From Rheinheimera sp. SA_1 (GTDB lineage: Bacteria; Pseudomonadota; Gammaproteobacteria; Enterobacterales; Alteromonadaceae): a stretch of DNA of 64,000 nt. A model generated the notes under the pieces. The model saw nothing but the letters and a program-made list of their open reading frames with translations, did no database searches and was not told the DNA's origin. Shown piece by piece: positions 61,367-64,000 of the stretch (position 1 is its first letter; each line of letters starts with the position of its first letter). The DNA is taken from assembly GCF_001669775.1 (NCBI RefSeq), contig NZ_LXWK01000020.1:62001-126000 (forward strand). The letters run 5' to 3'. The position numbers and the translations under genes were made by a program.

Positions 61367-63280
61367 ATGCTACGCACACGGGGCCGTCTGCTGCTCTGTT
61401 TACTGACGGCTATTTGCAGTATCAGCACCCAGGCAGCACCGTCCGATCAGGTGCTGCGCGAGCGTTTCCTCAAGGCCGAGAAGAGCATTCATAAGGTCAC
61501 GCCGGAGCAAGCCGGCAAGATGCTGCGCGATTTACACCAGTATCCGCTCAAGCCCTATATCGAGTTGGAAGTGCTGAGCCGCTCGCTGAAAGACACCGTC
61601 AAAGTCAAAGAGTTCATCAAACGCCACCAGGGCACGCCACTGGAGTGGACCTTAAAAAAACGCTGGCTGATGTATCTGGCCGGTGTTGGTTTAACTCAAC
61701 CCTATTTAAAAAACTATGCGATGGGCACCGATGTGGTGCTGGATTGTTATGCGCTGCAACTGCGGTTAATCAACCAGCCGCCGGCCGACGTGTGGCCGGA
61801 AGTGACGCAGCTGTGGACTGTCGGTAAATCGTTGCCAAAAGAATGTGATCCGCTGTTTTCACGCTGGCAAAAAGCCGGTCAACGCACGCCGGAAGTGATT
61901 TGGGCACGGTTAAGTAAAGTGGCCGATGGCGGAGATGTGCGCATTATTCCTTACCTGCGCACCCTGCTGCCAAAAAACCTGCAGTACCTCGGTGATAAAT
62001 GGAAGCATGTGATTGAAAACCCGGGCTTAGTGCAACGGCAAAAATTCCTGCCGCTGAAACATCGTTGGGAACGGGAAATACTGGCTTATGCGCTGAAAAA
62101 AATGATCTGGAAACAACCAGAGCAAGCGCTGCGGGTATGGCAACGGTTTGAATCCGATCCACAGTTTACCAAGTCGCAGCGCATTGATGTAGCGCGGCAG
62201 TTTGCGATAGCACTGGCCAGTAAAGACGACCCGCGTGCCGCCAAATTTATGCCGATGGTGCCGGTTGAGCTCAAAGACGACTTATTTATTCAGTGGCAAC
62301 TAACCTGGTTGCTGCGGCAAAACCAATGGCAACAGGTGCAGGATTTGATTCTGGAACTGCCAGCGGAAAGCCAAAGCGATGATAGTCTGCAGTACTGGCT
62401 GGCGCGGGCTTACCAGCAAACCGGCTTGTTGGAAAAAGGCGATCAGTTGCTGGCGAAAGTGGCAGTGCAGCGCAGTTATTATGGCTTTATGGCGGCGGCA
62501 AAATTAGGGCTGAAACCTAGTTTGGCGCATCGGCCGGTGCCGATTAGCGCTGAGCAATATCAGGCGTTTAAAAAGAGTGATTCCATCGCCCGGATGTATG
62601 AGTGGCAGGCGATTGGCCGGCCGAATGCCGCGAAGCGTGAGCTGAGTTTCCTGCAAAAATATGGCTCGGAGACGCAAAAATTTGGTGCGGCGAAATACGC
62701 TTATGATAAAGGCTGGTACGACCGCGCTATTTTTGCACTGGCCGATGCCGGGTATTGGGATGATGTCGATATGCGTTTCCCGATGGTGTTTAATCAGGAA
62801 ATTCAAAAGCATGCCAAAGCCGCCCGAGTTGATCCGGCCTGGGCGATGGCGATTACCCGCCGCGAAAGTACCTTTATTCCTACCGCCAAATCTCCGGTTG
62901 GTGCCCATGGTTTGATGCAAATTATGCCGCAAACCGCCAAACATATTACCGGGCGGCGGGTGCCGGTTGAAACCTTATACAACCCCAATACCAATATCGA
63001 TATGGGTACTGACTATCTGAATTATTTAATGCGCCAGAACGATAACAATCTGGTATTCGCGACGGCCTCCTATAACGCCGGTTACAGCAGAGTGAAAACC
63101 TGGCTGCCGAAAAACCGCCAGATGCCGCTGGATATTTGGATTGAAACCATTCCGTTTAAAGAAACCCGCGAGTACGTCAAAGCGGTGTTGGCTTATTATC
63201 AGATTTACAATATCCGGATGAATCAACCGACAGATGTGTTTGTGCCGCTGAGTACGATGCAGGTTGGCGAGACGACCTGA
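61367..63280 (+). CDS. slt: Soluble lytic murein transglycosylase (Slt70 family)
   Basis: 637 residues, close to the length of E. coli Slt (645). A signal peptide (MLRTRGRLLLCLLTAICSISTQAA) is followed by the long helical superhelix ring (about 30-450) and the C-terminal lysozyme-like domain. The catalytic Glu500 is in ITRRESTFIPTAK, with SPVGAHGLMQIMPQTAK and ATASYNAGYSRVKTWL as the following family motifs. It cleaves peptidoglycan glycan strands, leaving 1,6-anhydro ends, in the periplasm. The start at 61367 (AGGT before) gives a proper signal; 17 extra codons upstream do not. It is divergent from fadB. Confidence 0.94.
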   Translation: MLRTRGRLLLCLLTAICSISTQAAPSDQVLRERFLKAEKSIHKVTPEQAGKMLRDLHQYPLKPYIELEVLSRSLKDTVKVKEFIKRHQGTPLEWTLKKRWLMYLAGVGLTQPYLKNYAMGTDVVLDCYALQLRLINQPPADVWPEVTQLWTVGKSLPKECDPLFSRWQKAGQRTPEVIWARLSKVADGGDVRIIPYLRTLLPKNLQYLGDKWKHVIENPGLVQRQKFLPLKHRWEREILAYALKKMIWKQPEQALRVWQRFESDPQFTKSQRIDVARQFAIALASKDDPRAAKFMPMVPVELKDDLFIQWQLTWLLRQNQWQQVQDLILELPAESQSDDSLQYWLARAYQQTGLLEKGDQLLAKVAVQRSYYGFMAAAKLGLKPSLAHRPVPISAEQYQAFKKSDSIARMYEWQAIGRPNAAKRELSFLQKYGSETQKFGAAKYAYDKGWYDRAIFALADAGYWDDVDMRFPMVFNQEIQKHAKAARVDPAWAMAITRRESTFIPTAKSPVGAHGLMQIMPQTAKHITGRRVPVETLYNPNTNIDMGTDYLNYLMRQNDNNLVFATASYNAGYSRVKTWLPKNRQMPLDIWIETIPFKETREYVKAVLAYYQIYNIRMNQPTDVFVPLSTMQVGETT

Positions 63281-63378
63281 TTGCTGTTGGCGCAGTGATT
63301 GCAGTATTCTTGATGCCGGATAAGATGAATGTGTACATGCCGTTTCGCTGCCCGCGAACACGGCATCGCCAATAATAA

Positions 63379-64000
<622 letters not shown>

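Overview
The window looks like a chromosomal, probably origin-proximal segment of a free-living gammaproteobacterium of the Alteromonadales/Rheinheimera type. That placement is inference from gene content: two large TonB-dependent receptors, secreted lipoprotein peptidases of families M2 and S9, fadBA next to slt and pepQ, an argP/argO pair, a YjeH-type exporter with its Lrp regulator, DUF2339, and one sequence matching the gammaproteobacterial parS consensus. GC is moderate, with AT-richer patches at about 50.6-52.3 kb and 56.7-57.5 kb. No tRNA, rRNA or CRISPR array was seen. No complete transposase was seen either, only a frameshifted RAYT-type relic.

Layout. 0-7.3 kb: the start of a sensor kinase (runs off the left edge), a small lipoprotein, an M2 (ACE-like) peptidase, a DUF2339 membrane protein and an anchored hypothetical protein. 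7.4-14.7 kb: a histidine kinase and NtrC-type regulator divergent from a three-gene MacAB/FtsX-type ABC export operon; the gap holds a textbook sigma-54 promoter and two identical-consensus palindromes, so the circuit can be read directly. 15-20 kb: a small hypothetical gene, a CGL/MGL-type PLP enzyme, a 2OG-Fe(II) oxygenase and an unrecognised HExxH lipoprotein. 20-34 kb: TonB receptor, parS-like site, GNAT, DAO-type oxidoreductase, an ABC-2 transporter, fdxA, a COG2509-like flavoprotein, a 575-residue unknown exported protein, and the YjeH/Lrp divergent pair. 34-46 kb: a second TonB receptor, an S9 peptidase, an OhrR-like regulator, then a lone M9 collagenase-like catalytic domain divergent from an operon for trans-3-hydroxyproline dehydratase, an M24 Xaa-Pro peptidase, an ornithine-cyclodeaminase-family reductase and a POT transporter. 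46-57.5 kb: accessory genes, including a pentapeptide-repeat/K+ channel fusion, a CPBP protease, argP/argO, two hexapeptide acyltransferases, a HEPN-like gene, a 53-residue hydrophilic protein and a RAYT pseudogene. 57.8-64 kb: fadA-fadB divergent from slt, then the start of pepQ.

How genes work together. The 39.7-45.9 kb block reads as a collagen or proline-rich peptide utilisation module: an extracytoplasmic peptidase, peptide import, Xaa-Pro cleavage, and conversion of trans-3-hydroxyproline through pyrroline-2-carboxylate to proline; the upstream S9 peptidase and TonB receptor may feed it. The 7.4-14.7 kb block reads as a self-contained signal-responsive exporter. Several intergenic repeat families lie between genes, and two of them (1461-1598 with 30262-30388; 14861-14947 with 57565-57651) show paired substitutions that preserve their stems.
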